DNA of 64,000 nucleotides, from contig NZ_JACSPN010000005.1 in assembly GCF_015142735.1 (NCBI RefSeq), positions 100,083 to 164,082 of the forward strand, in the 5' to 3' direction. The first letter of the stretch is position 1; each line of letters starts with the position of its first letter. Below, piece after piece: positions 19,437 through 27,385 of this stretch. The notes under the pieces were generated by a model. The model did no database searches. It was given only the letters and a program-made list of their open reading frames with translations, and was not told the origin of the DNA. The position numbers and the translations under genes are program-made. Source of the stretch: Oerskovia douganii (GTDB lineage Bacteria > Actinomycetota > Actinomycetes > Actinomycetales > Cellulomonadaceae).

Positions 19437-19537
19437 GGGAGTTCCTCAGGGGGATGCGTCGTGGTGCCCGACGACGTCACGCGCACAGGTGCACCGGTGC
19501 TCGGGGGTGCGTGGCGTCGTCGGGCCTTCTGCTGCTG

Positions 19538-19581
19538 TGCTGCTCGGGTGCTGCTCGGGTGCTGCCCGAGTGCTGCCCGGC
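19538..19581. repeat. Four 11-base tandem repeats forming hairpins between binding-protein and permease genes
   Basis: Units starting TGCTGC repeat every 11 bases (19538, 19549, 19560, 19571). The first two end CTCGGG and the next two CCCGAG/CCCGGC, so unit pairs are complementary: CTCGGG at 19554-19559 pairs with 19565-19570 across a 5-base loop. It lies about 60 bases after the binding-protein stop and could attenuate or stabilise the upstream mRNA. Confidence 0.5.
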
Positions 19582-19640
19582 GCGACCCGGCCGTCGAGGC
19601 CGTGTCGCACCGTTCGTGCGGGTCGTGCGGGGCCGTCAGG

Positions 19641-20951
19641 TCACTCGTTGACGGCGATGCCCTGCTGCGTGAGCTCGGACTCGGTCGCCTCGCGGGCGCC
19701 CGTGAGCGCGGTCGCGACGGTCGCGCCGCCCTCCTTGGCGTAGGCCTGCTTCATGCCCGTGGCGAGCGTGCCGACCAGCGTCGAGACGCCGGGGCCCCAG
19801 GCCCAGTCCTCGTTGACCTGTCCCGAGGCGGTCTTGAAGACGTCGGCGACGACCTGGCCGCCGAAGTAGTCGTCACCCGAGGTGAGGAGGTCGGACTCGA
19901 GGCCCGCGAGCGAGGCCGGGTAGACACCGCCGCCCTCGATGAGCGCGTCGACCGACTCCGGGTCCGTGCTGAGCCAGTTGGCCACGGTCCACGCGGCCTC
20001 GGGGTCGTCGCAGCCCTTGAGGACCGCCGAGAGGCTGCCACCCACGTTGCCGGTCTTGGCGTCCCCGGCCTCCCACTGCGGGAGCTCGGCCACGGCCCAG
20101 TCGCCGGCCGAGGCCGCCGCGGAGTCCTTGAGGATGCCGGAGAACCAGGCCGCGCCCACGATCGTGGCGATCGAGCCGTCGCCGAGGCCCGCGGACCACT
20201 CGTCGCTCCAGATGCCCGCACCGATCAGGTCGGCGTCGATCAGGCCCTGCCAGTAGTCGGCCACGTCGAGGTTCTCGGGCGAGTCGGGCGTGATGGACCA
20301 GGCACCGTCCTTGATCTCGTACCAGGGGGCGCCGGCCTGCCACGCGAAGCCCGAGTAGTCGTAGTCCTCGTAGGTCCCCGTGAGCTTGACGCCCGCGGCC
20401 TTGAGCTGCTCGCCCGCAGCCTGGTACTCGTCCCACGTGGTCGGCACGGCCACGCCGTTCGCCTCGAAGACGGTCTTGTTGTAGAAGAGCACCATGGGGC
20501 CCTGGTCCTGCGGGGCTCCGTAGACCTTGTCGCCCACCGTGACGCCGGCCCAGCCCGCGGGGGCGTAGAGGCCCTTGTCGGCCGAGGCGAACTCGGTCAC
20601 GTCCACGACGTTGCCCTCGGCGACGAAGCTGGGGAGGGTCTCGTAGCCCACCTGGGCGAGGCACGGGGCGTTGCCCGCGGTGATCGAGTTGCGGACCTTG
20701 TCGTAGCCGCCCTTGTTGCCCGGCTCGATCTGCGTGTACTTGATCTGGATGTCGTCGTGCGAGGCGTTGAACGCCTTGGCCGCCTCGTCGTACCCGGCGG
20801 CCCAGGTCCAGACCTCGACCTCCTTGACCTTGCCGTCTCCCTCGGATGAGCCGCCGCCGGACGTCGAGCCGGACGCGCAGCCGGTCAGGCCGCCCACCGT
20901 GAGGGTGAGGATCGACGCGACCCCGGCTGCCTTGATGATCGATGACTTCAT
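19641..20951 (-). CDS. Extracellular sugar-binding lipoprotein of ABC importer
   Basis: Solute-binding protein of 436 residues that captures sugar outside the cell and delivers it to the two permeases. The N-terminus is a lipoprotein signal peptide (charged MKSSIIK, hydrophobic core, lipobox LTGC with the lipidated cysteine near residue 25) followed by a Gly/Ser-rich linker. The body has the SBP_bac_1 fold pattern: WTWAAGYDEAAKAFN, then QDQGPMVLFYNKTVFE and WDEYQAAGEQLKAAG. It heads the transporter operon and is divergent from the LacI regulator. The ATG at 20951 follows an AAGGAGAG ribosome site. Its ligand is unproven; a beta-galactoside is the best guess. Confidence 0.94.
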   Translation of the reverse strand: MKSSIIKAAGVASILTLTVGGLTGCASGSTSGGGSSEGDGKVKEVEVWTWAAGYDEAAKAFNASHDDIQIKYTQIEPGNKGGYDKVRNSITAGNAPCLAQVGYETLPSFVAEGNVVDVTEFASADKGLYAPAGWAGVTVGDKVYGAPQDQGPMVLFYNKTVFEANGVAVPTTWDEYQAAGEQLKAAGVKLTGTYEDYDYSGFAWQAGAPWYEIKDGAWSITPDSPENLDVADYWQGLIDADLIGAGIWSDEWSAGLGDGSIATIVGAAWFSGILKDSAAASAGDWAVAELPQWEAGDAKTGNVGGSLSAVLKGCDDPEAAWTVANWLSTDPESVDALIEGGGVYPASLAGLESDLLTSGDDYFGGQVVADVFKTASGQVNEDWAWGPGVSTLVGTLATGMKQAYAKEGGATVATALTGAREATESELTQQGIAVNE

Positions 20952-21267
20952 GACTCTCCTTCTGACCACACTGTGCTGAGGATGGAGCGGCGACGGCGCC
21001 GCGGTCTGCGTGGGGCACACTCTGGCACAGGGTTGATATGGATCACAACCCTTGCAACACGTGGATGCTCGGTCTGCGTGATTCCGTCACTTCTCGCTGC
21101 ACGATCTGACTGTTATGGTCAACATATGTAACAATTGGATGACGGCGACGTGGAGCCCGGAAGGCCCTGCGGTGTTGGCGTCCACTACGCTGCGGTGCAC
21201 ATCCGTGGCAGCGCACACCGAGGTGCCGGACGCTCCGCGACCGGCCCTCACGCCCGAAGGAGAGCAC
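20952..21267. promoter_or_regulatory. Divergent promoter region of the sugar operon and LacI regulator
   Basis: The gap is markedly richer in A and T around 21030-21140 than the genes. It contains the 22-base inverted repeat at 21030-21051. For the sugar operon, TTGTGA and CAGAGT spaced 18 bases on the minus strand flank that repeat and could be -35/-10. A CATATG-centred palindrome (ACATATGT, 21122-21129) lies closer to the regulator. I chose GTG at 21268 as the regulator start, so upstream ATGs such as 21115 fall inside this region. Confidence 0.5.
21030..21051. promoter_or_regulatory. Candidate LacI-family operator
   Basis: GGGTTG at 21030-21035 is repeated inverted as CAACCC at 21046-21051 around a 10-base centre; 8 of 11 symmetric positions pair. 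The 22-base size and the position in front of the binding-protein gene suit a LacI-family operator. Confidence 0.5.
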
Positions 21268-22341
21268 GTGGAACCACCGTCACGGTCCGAGGGGGCCGAG
21301 CGGTCCGAGCCGGCGCCGAGCACCACCACGGCCGCTCCCCCGCGAGGCCGCGGACCCGCGATGGCCGACGTCGCGCGCGTCGCCGGGGTCTCCGCCCAGA
21401 CCGTCTCGCGCGTCCTGTCGGGGCACCCCAACGTCAACGAGACCACCCGCAACCGGGTCCGCGCCGCGGTCGAGCAGACCGGGTACCGCCGCAACAGCCT
21501 CGCGCGGGCGCTCGTGACCGGACGCAGCAGGACCATCGGGGTCATCACGCACGAGACGGACTTCTACTCGGGCAGCGCGATGATGCTCGGGATGCAGCGC
21601 GCGGCACGCGACGGCGGCTACTTCGTGAGCACCGCCAGCACCGCGTCGCTCTCCCCCGCCTCGATCGCCCAGGCCGTCGACCGGCTCCTGGACCAGGGTG
21701 TCGACGGCCTGGTCATCGCCGTGCCGGTGCGTGACGACGACTCGCTGGGCGACCTCATCCACGGCACCCCGACCGTCGTCGTGGACGGCATGCAGTCGTC
21801 GGCGACCGAGGTCGTCGCGGTGGACCAGGTCGCCGCGGGGCGCGCCGCGACCGAGCACCTCCTGGAGCTGGGCCACGAGACCGTGTGGCACCTCGCGGGC
21901 CCCCCGTCGTGGAACGACGCGAACGGCCGCACGGCCGGGTGGCAGGCGGCGCTGCACGACGCCGGGCGCACCGAGCCGCCCGTGCTCTACGGCGACTGGA
22001 GCCCCGAGTCGGGCTATCGCAACGGCCTGGTCCTGGGCCGTCTGCCCGAGGTCACCGCGGTGTTCGTCGCGAGCGACGAGATGGCGTTCGGGCTGATCCG
22101 CGGCCTGACCGAGATGGGCCGCCGGGTGCCCGAGGACGTGTCGGTCGTGGGTATGGACGACATCGCGCTCGCGGCGTACTGCTCCCCCCCGCTCACCACG
22201 GTCCGCCAGCCGTTCCACCTGACCGGTCGCCTCGCGGTCGAGCACGTGATCGCGCTCATCGCGGACCCGACGACCGTGCACGAGCCCGAGGTCGTGCTGC
22301 CCGAGCTCGCGGTGCGCCTCAGCACGGCACCGCCGCGCTGA
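21268..22341 (+). CDS. LacI family transcriptional regulator of the beta-galactoside operon
   Basis: Sugar-responsive repressor of 357 residues. A polar leader of about 30 residues precedes the helix-turn-helix (MADVARVAGVSAQTVSRVLSG) and hinge helix (NSLARALVTGRSRTIGVI). The periplasmic-binding-like sensor domain follows, with VVGMDDIALAAYCSPPLTTV near the end. I chose GTG at 21268 because GAAGGAG lies 6 bases upstream. Longer forms from the ATG at 21115 lack a ribosome site and add non-conserved sequence. It is divergent from the binding-protein, permease and GH35 genes and almost certainly represses them, with a galactoside as likely inducer. Confidence 0.92.
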   Translation: MEPPSRSEGAERSEPAPSTTTAAPPRGRGPAMADVARVAGVSAQTVSRVLSGHPNVNETTRNRVRAAVEQTGYRRNSLARALVTGRSRTIGVITHETDFYSGSAMMLGMQRAARDGGYFVSTASTASLSPASIAQAVDRLLDQGVDGLVIAVPVRDDDSLGDLIHGTPTVVVDGMQSSATEVVAVDQVAAGRAATEHLLELGHETVWHLAGPPSWNDANGRTAGWQAALHDAGRTEPPVLYGDWSPESGYRNGLVLGRLPEVTAVFVASDEMAFGLIRGLTEMGRRVPEDVSVVGMDDIALAAYCSPPLTTVRQPFHLTGRLAVEHVIALIADPTTVHEPEVVLPELAVRLSTAPPR

Positions 22342-22697
22342 GTCTCGGGGAGCCGGCGGGGCCGCGGGCTCCCTGCGTCGGCGGAGCGGACGACCCCGGA
22401 CGCGCCGAAGGCGACCCGTCGCGTGAGCACCCCCCTGCGGGGCTCGCGCCACGGGCCGCCTCCGACCCTCACGCCCGTCACGACCCCCATCGACGACCGA
22501 GCGTTCACCGAAGCAGAGGGGGGTGGTGCAGGACTGATACACCACCAGGACGTGACTCGTGTCACATTCTGCCGTCGGGTCGCCGTCGGTGCACGCGAAC
22601 GGCCCGTGCGGAGCCCTCGAGAGGCACCGCACGGGCCGTCCCGGCGTCCGCGCCGGCAGGCGCTCCGCCGCGTCGTCAGACCGGGTTCGGACCCGGA
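22342..22697. other. 356-base spacer between convergent lacI-type and copC-like genes
   Basis: No credible gene. It holds an inverted repeat GGTGGTG/CACCACC (22522-22528 and 22540-22546), a CRP-like palindrome CGTGACTCGTGTCACA (22551-22566) and the strong hairpin at 22599-22639. A short CCGGGT/ACCCGG hairpin lies at 22681-22696. Confidence 0.6.
22599..22639. terminator. Hairpin terminator between convergent genes
   Basis: A perfect 13-base stem (ACGGCCCGTGCGG at 22599-22611 against 22627-22639) with a 15-base loop, about 60 bases past the copC-like stop on the minus strand. Confidence 0.75.
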
Positions 22698-23438
22698 TCA
22701 GACCTGGTCGTGGCGGCGACGACGCACGATCAGCACCGCGACGACCACGGCGGCCGCGGCGAGCACGCCGATCCCGACGAGCAGCGGCGCGATCGAGCGC
22801 CCCTCGTCGGTGTCCTCGTCGGTCACCACGTCGGTCGCCGTCGTCTCGTCGCCCTCGTCTGTGCTGCCCGACGGCGTCGCGGACACGGTCTCCTCGGTCG
22901 CCGGTGTCTCGACGAGCTCGGGGGCCGCGGCGACCGCGAACGAGAACGTGCCCTCGATGGGGTGCCCGTCCGAGGACACGACGCGCCACGCGACCGTGTA
23001 GGTGTCACCGGTCAGCTCGGCGGGCCACGGGAACGTCGCGGAGGTCCCCTCGATCGTGGGGGCGCCCTGCGCGACGACGGTCCCGGCCGTGTCGGTCACG
23101 ACGACCTGCGGCTCGACCGCGAGGGGCTCGGTGCTGAACGTCATGGTCAGGGCCGCAGGGGCCGCGTCGAGCTGGGCACCGTCGGCCGGGTCCGAGCTGA
23201 GGATGCGGTCGTGCGCCTGGGCCGGGACGGCGCCGACGACGCCGAGCAGCAGGGTCGCCGCGAGCGTGGCCAGGGCCGCGAGCGTGGCGACGAGGAGCCG
23301 GACGGGTCCTGCGGGGGCGGACGGGCGGGCGAGGGCCACCGCGCGGGGGCGCGGGGTCGGCTGCGCCTCGGTCCGACGGACGGGGCCCGTGCGGACGTCC
23401 TGGTGGGAGGGGAAGGAGTGGTCGGTCTGCGAAGACAT
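22698..23438 (-). CDS. CopC domain copper-binding protein with C-terminal membrane anchor
   Basis: Extracytoplasmic copper-binding protein of 246 residues. A long basic N-region precedes a signal sequence (about 46-72) ending AQAHD, so the mature protein would begin at or near the copper-ligand histidine. The CopC fold follows (SSDPADGAQLDAAPAALTMTF), with the second conserved histidine in SSDGHPIEGTFSF. After an acidic Thr/Glu/Asp linker comes a single C-terminal helix (SIAPLLVGIGVLAAAAVVV) and RRRR. The start ATG at 23438 is reasonable but its ribosome site is weak. The next gene on this strand, 95 bases upstream, is a His-containing membrane protein and may be a partner. No CopD or YcnI gene is present. 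Confidence 0.88.
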   Translation of the reverse strand: MSSQTDHSFPSHQDVRTGPVRRTEAQPTPRPRAVALARPSAPAGPVRLLVATLAALATLAATLLLGVVGAVPAQAHDRILSSDPADGAQLDAAPAALTMTFSTEPLAVEPQVVVTDTAGTVVAQGAPTIEGTSATFPWPAELTGDTYTVAWRVVSSDGHPIEGTFSFAVAAAPELVETPATEETVSATPSGSTDEGDETTATDVVTDEDTDEGRSIAPLLVGIGVLAAAAVVVAVLIVRRRRHDQV

Positions 23439-23533
23439 GATCTGGCTCTCGATGAGGCGCGGCGTGGGCTCGCGCAAGGGGTACCCGGTGGCGACCGGCC
23501 TCGTCGATGGCCCGCGCGCGAGCGCGGACAGGG

Positions 23534-24175
23534 TCAGGAAGGGAGGGCGACGGGCCGGGCGGGCACGGGCGGCCCACGCGTCGTCGGGATCCGCAGGTGG
23601 ACCGTCGCGGCACGGGACGGCGCCGCGAGCGGAGCCGGGAGCCGGTGCACGACCGGCAGCGCAGGAAGAAGGTCGGCCAGGGCGCCACGCGGTGCGAGCC
23701 ACGCCAGCAGCAGGCCCAGCGCACGCTCGCCGTGCGCGACGACCAGGGCCACGACCAGGGTCGCGAGCACGTGCGCCAGGACCATCCACACCCCGGTGGT
23801 GGCGTCGTGCGGGAGGTGCGCGACGCCGTCGGGCAGGGGCGCGACCGTCACGCACGACGCGACCCGCCCCGGCTCGGCGTGCCCCGCATGACCCCCCGGG
23901 ACCGGGGAGCACGCGACGCCCGCGGAGAACCCCAGGCCGTGATGCAGCGCGACCTGCCCCGTGCCGAGGACCGCGACGAGGCGCGGGAACGTGAGGCGGA
24001 AGCGGGCCGCGAACGTCGCGCCGGCCATCGTGAACGAGGCCAGGGCGACGAGGATCAGCGGGTGCGGGAGCGTGCCGCCCGCGGCGCGGTGCGCGAGCGA
24101 CGCCAGGGCGAGCACCAGTGCCGCGACGAGGCCAGCGCGCGCGACACGCAGCGGACCGGCGACCTGGGTGAGCAC
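23534..24175 (-). CDS. Hypothetical membrane protein upstream of the CopC-like gene
   Basis: A 213-residue protein of unknown function. By eye there are four to five hydrophobic segments (near 14-28, 38-57, 68-80 and 127-165). Histidines lie in and between them (VALHHGLG, GGHAGHAEP, HLPHD), which could bind metal. It precedes the CopC-like gene by 95 bases on the same strand, an arrangement common for copper-related accessory membrane proteins. I set the start at GTG 24175 because TAGGGT (24183-24188 on the minus strand) ends exactly 7 bases before it. The alternative GTG at 24184 would overlap that box. Confidence 0.65.
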   Translation of the reverse strand: MLTQVAGPLRVARAGLVAALVLALASLAHRAAGGTLPHPLILVALASFTMAGATFAARFRLTFPRLVAVLGTGQVALHHGLGFSAGVACSPVPGGHAGHAEPGRVASCVTVAPLPDGVAHLPHDATTGVWMVLAHVLATLVVALVVAHGERALGLLLAWLAPRGALADLLPALPVVHRLPAPLAAPSRAATVHLRIPTTRGPPVPARPVALPS

Positions 24176-24182
24176 GGGGACC

Positions 24183-24188
24183 ACCCTA
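24183..24188 (-). promoter_or_regulatory. -10 box (TAGGGT) for a leaderless mRNA
   Basis: TAGGGT read on the minus strand, 7 bases before the GTG at 24175. It implies a shared promoter for the hypothetical membrane gene and the copC-like gene. Confidence 0.45.
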
Positions 24189-24381
24189 GCGGGACATGAC
24201 GCGGCGTCGGATCCGGCCTCCGGGACCCGGCGGACGGGCCCGCGAACGCGCTCGGACGACCGCCCCGGCCACGAGTCCCCAGAAGGCCGTCCAGCACACG
24301 CCGACGACGAGGACGGTGCGCGGCGCGGCTCATGTCGCCCCCTGATGATCGTCGTGCCCGGTCGGGGAGAGGATAGAGCGC

Positions 24382-25620
24382 ATGACCACACGCAACAGCA
24401 TCGCCATCACGAACGGCTACGTCGTCCCCGTCGCCTCCGCACCCCTGGAGAACGCGACCGTCCTCGTCGAGGACGGTGTCATCACGGCCGTCGGCCAGGA
24501 CGTCGTCGTGCCCGCCGGCGTCCGCACGATCGACGCCGGAGGGCGCTGGGTCCTGCCCGGGTTCGTCGAGTCGCACGGCCACATGGGCGTCATGGAGGAG
24601 GCCGAGGGCTGGGCCGGCAACGACACCAACGAGATGACCGACCCCAACGGCGCCGCGCTGCGCGCCCTGGACGCCATCAACATCGAGGACGAGGGCTTCC
24701 GTGACGCGCTCGTGGGCGGCGTGACGTCGGCCGTCATCAAGCCCGGCTCGGGCAACCCGATCGGCGGCCAGACCGTCGCGATCAAGACCTGGGGCGGGCG
24801 GACCGTCGACGAGCAGGTCATCCGCGAGGCCGTGTCGGTGAAGTCGGCGCTGGGCGAGAACCCCAAGCGCGTCTACGGCGACCAGAAGAAGCTCCCCTCG
24901 ACGCGCCTGGGCGTCGCGAACGTCATCCGCACGGCGTTCGTCGACGCCCAGAACTACGTCGCCAAGCGCGACGCGGCGCAGGCCAAGGGCGAGCCGTTCG
25001 AGCGCGACCTCGCCAAGGAGACGCTGGGCCGCGTGCTCGCGGGCGAGCTCTACTGGGACCAGCACACGCACCGCGCCGACGACATCGCGACCGCGCTGCG
25101 TCTCGCCGACGAGTTCGGCTACCAGCTCGTCATCAACCACGGGACCGACGGCGCCGCCGTCGCCGACGTCCTCGCCGAGCGCGACGTGCCCGTCATCTTC
25201 GGCCCGCTGTTCACGTCGCGCTCCAAGATCGAGCTCCGCAACCGCGACATCGCGAGCCTGGGCGCTCTCGCGCGGGCCGGGGTGCGCGTCGCGATCACGA
25301 CCGACCACCCCGTGGTGCCCATCAACTTCCTGGTGCACCAGGCGTCGCTCGCCGTGAAGGAGGGGCTGGACCGCGACGTCGCGATCCAGGCGCTCACGAC
25401 CAACCCCGCCGCGTTCCTGGGGCTCGACGACCGCGTCGGCTCGCTGCGCCCCGGGCTCGACGGCGACGTCGTGATCTGGTCCGGTGACCCGCTCGACGTG
25501 ACGTCGCGCGCCGAGAACGTGTTCGTGACCGGCACCGAGGTCTACACGTGGGACCGTGCGGCGGCCGGTGGGCGCGGAGCGGGCCGGGTCGTCGAGCGCG
25601 GGGAGCGCTTCGCGGGCTGA
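24382..25620 (+). CDS. Amidohydrolase family protein (imidazolonepropionase-like)
   Basis: Metal-dependent hydrolase of 412 residues; the natural substrate is unknown. The amidohydrolase layout is complete: an N-terminal beta domain, the HxH metal motif in FVESHGHMG (about residue 66), later ligand histidines in QHTHRADD and INHGTDGAA, and the catalytic aspartate in ITTDHPVVP. It closes with the composite beta domain typical of imidazolonepropionase-like enzymes (VGSLRPGLDGDVVIWSGDPLD). There is no signal peptide. The ATG at 24382 has a GAGAGGA ribosome site. No hut genes are near, so a role in histidine breakdown is not supported; a peptidase or cyclic-amide hydrolase role is possible. Confidence 0.88.
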   Translation: MTTRNSIAITNGYVVPVASAPLENATVLVEDGVITAVGQDVVVPAGVRTIDAGGRWVLPGFVESHGHMGVMEEAEGWAGNDTNEMTDPNGAALRALDAINIEDEGFRDALVGGVTSAVIKPGSGNPIGGQTVAIKTWGGRTVDEQVIREAVSVKSALGENPKRVYGDQKKLPSTRLGVANVIRTAFVDAQNYVAKRDAAQAKGEPFERDLAKETLGRVLAGELYWDQHTHRADDIATALRLADEFGYQLVINHGTDGAAVADVLAERDVPVIFGPLFTSRSKIELRNRDIASLGALARAGVRVAITTDHPVVPINFLVHQASLAVKEGLDRDVAIQALTTNPAAFLGLDDRVGSLRPGLDGDVVIWSGDPLDVTSRAENVFVTGTEVYTWDRAAAGGRGAGRVVERGERFAG

Positions 25621-25658
25621 CCTCCCGGACGTCGGGCGGGCCGGTACCCGGTCGCCGA

Positions 25659-25710
25659 GCGTGCAGTCCGGGTCGTTCCCCGTGCCTGGGGGACGACCCG
25701 GACTGCACGC
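25659..25710. terminator. Very long perfect hairpin between convergent genes
   Basis: An 18-base perfect stem (25659-25676 against 25693-25710) starting GCGTGCAGTCCGGG. It continues through a T-G wobble into CCCC/GGGG, leaving a tiny loop. It lies 38 bases after the amidohydrolase stop and 22 before the glutamate decarboxylase stop; a bidirectional terminator. Confidence 0.85.
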
Positions 25711-25732
25711 CCGGCGTCGAGCCGGAGAGCCG

Positions 25733-27133
25733 TCAGTGGTGGAAGCCCTTGCTCACGGCCTCGACGGGCATGGGTGACTCGAGCGCGTCGAGGAACGCGA
25801 CCTCGGTCCGGATGTCGCCGAGCAGGCTGGCCGCGAGATCCCGGCTCAGACCGTTGCGGACGACGATGCGCTGGACCGTCAGGTCCTCGAGGTCCACGGG
25901 CATGGGGTAGGACGGCAGGAGCCACCCCTTGGTCCGCAGCCGCTCGGACAGGTGGTAGAGCGTCCACTTGTCGGTGTATCCCTTCGTGAGGCTCCACGCG
26001 AAGACCGGGATGTCGCTCCCGTCGTTCCACAGGTCGAACTGCGGCATCTTCGCGATCTCGCCCGAGAGGTACAGCGCGACGTCCTGCGACGCCTTCTGCA
26101 CCTTGTAGTAGCCGTCGTGGCCGAGGCGCAGGAACAGGTAGTACTGGAGCAGCACCTGCGAGCCCGGCCGGGAGAAGTTGAGCGCGAACGTCGGCATGTC
26201 GCCGCCCAGGTAGCTCACGGAGAACACGAGGTCCTCCGGTAGCACGCCCTCGTCCCGCCAGACGACCCACCCGAGCCCGGGGTACACGAGCCCGTACTTG
26301 TGGGCCGAGGTGTTGATCGACGCCACCCGGTCCACCCGGAAGTCCCACACGAGGTCCGGCTGGAGGAAGGGCGCGATCATGGCCCCCGACGCGCCGTCGA
26401 CGTGGATGGGGACGTCGAGCCCCGTGGCGGCCTGGATGCGGTCGAGAGCCGCTGCGATCTCCGTGACCGGCTCGTAGGCCCCGGTGTACGTGACCCCGAG
26501 GATCGTGACCACGCCGATCGTGTTCTCGTCCACCTACTTCTCGAGCTCGAACCCGTCGAGCACCTTGTGCTCGAGCGAGATGGGGACGTAGCGGGCCTCG
26601 ACGTCCCAGTAGTTGCAGAACTTCTCCCAGCAGACCTGGACGGCGCTCGACAGGACCAGGTTGGGCTTCTCGGTCGGCTTCCCCGCGGCCCGGCGCGCGT
26701 GCTGCCAGCGGCGCTTGAGCGCGAGCCCGCCCAGCATGGCGGCCTCGGACGACCCGATGGTGGACGTCCCGATCGTCCTCGCCGGGTCCGGCGCGTTCCA
26801 CAGGTCGCCGAGGATCTTCCAGCACCGGGTCTCGATCGCTGCGGTGGCCGGGTACTCGTCCTTGTCGATCATGTTCTTGTCGGCGGTCTCCGCGTTGAGA
26901 CGCTGCGCGTAGGGATCCATCCACGTCCCGACGAACGTCGCGAGGTTGAGCCGTGCGTTGCCGTCGAGCATCGCCTCGTCGTGGACGATCTGGTAGGCCG
27001 TCTCGGGGAAGGACTCCCCCGGCGGCAGGACGTTGCGCGGAAGCTCGGTCGCCTCCCCCGGTCGGGAGAACAACGGGTTCATGGCGACGACGTCGCGCTC
27101 CTCGGACTCTGCACCACGGTTCGATCCGGACAT
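25733..27133 (-). pseudogene. gadB: Glutamate decarboxylase interrupted by an in-frame TAG stop
   Basis: PLP enzyme converting glutamate to GABA, usually in acid resistance. Read through, the frame from ATG 27133 (ribosome site AGAGGAA) to TGA 25733 is 467 codons, the same size as E. coli GadB (466 residues), with family sequence throughout. At 26534-26536 codon 200 is TAG, between FELEK and VDENTIGVV, directly before the conserved DENTIG motif. No frameshift is present; one base change from a Tyr, Leu, Gln or similar codon explains it. The upstream half (199 residues) lacks the PLP lysine; the downstream half contains it (NTSAHKYGL). A GTG immediately follows the stop but could only yield a partial PLP domain. 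Recent inactivation, suppression/readthrough or a sequencing error are the options. Confidence 0.88.
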
Positions 27134-27287
27134 GTTCGTTCCTCTGGCAGGACGGGGGTGGGTCGGTCGGCACGCCCACCGGGCGGGCCGACGCCGTCGT
27201 GCCGCCGGACCCAGCCCGCTCCTTCCACGGTAGGTGGGAGGTCCGGCGTGCGCTCGGTGGCCCTCCGAGGAGGATAAGCGACACGTG

Positions 27288-27316
27288 TTGCCTAACTTCT
27301 GGCACGAGCGTACTGT
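27288..27316 (+). promoter_or_regulatory. Sigma70-like promoter of the tetR-type gene
   Basis: A -35 TTGCCT (27288-27293) and -10 TACTGT (27311-27316) are separated by exactly 17 bases. The start codon is about 70 bases downstream, so this mRNA has a leader. Confidence 0.65.
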
Positions 27317-27331
27317 CGAAGTGTCACTTCG
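27317..27331. promoter_or_regulatory. Perfect palindromic operator abutting the -10 box
   Basis: CGAAGTGTCACTTCG is a perfect 7+1+7 palindrome beginning at the base after the -10 box, over the expected transcription start. The position and form suit autorepression by the TetR-type protein encoded downstream. Confidence 0.65.
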
Positions 27332-27385
27332 TTCCGCCGCCCGGAGAGGCGGCCGCAGCACCCACCACGCACCAGAAAAGGCGAC

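Noticed and set aside
26534-27133. Two separate functional genes from the split glutamate decarboxylase
   Set aside because: The break falls within the PLP-binding domain, so neither half could fold into a complete active site, and the second half has only a weak ribosome site.
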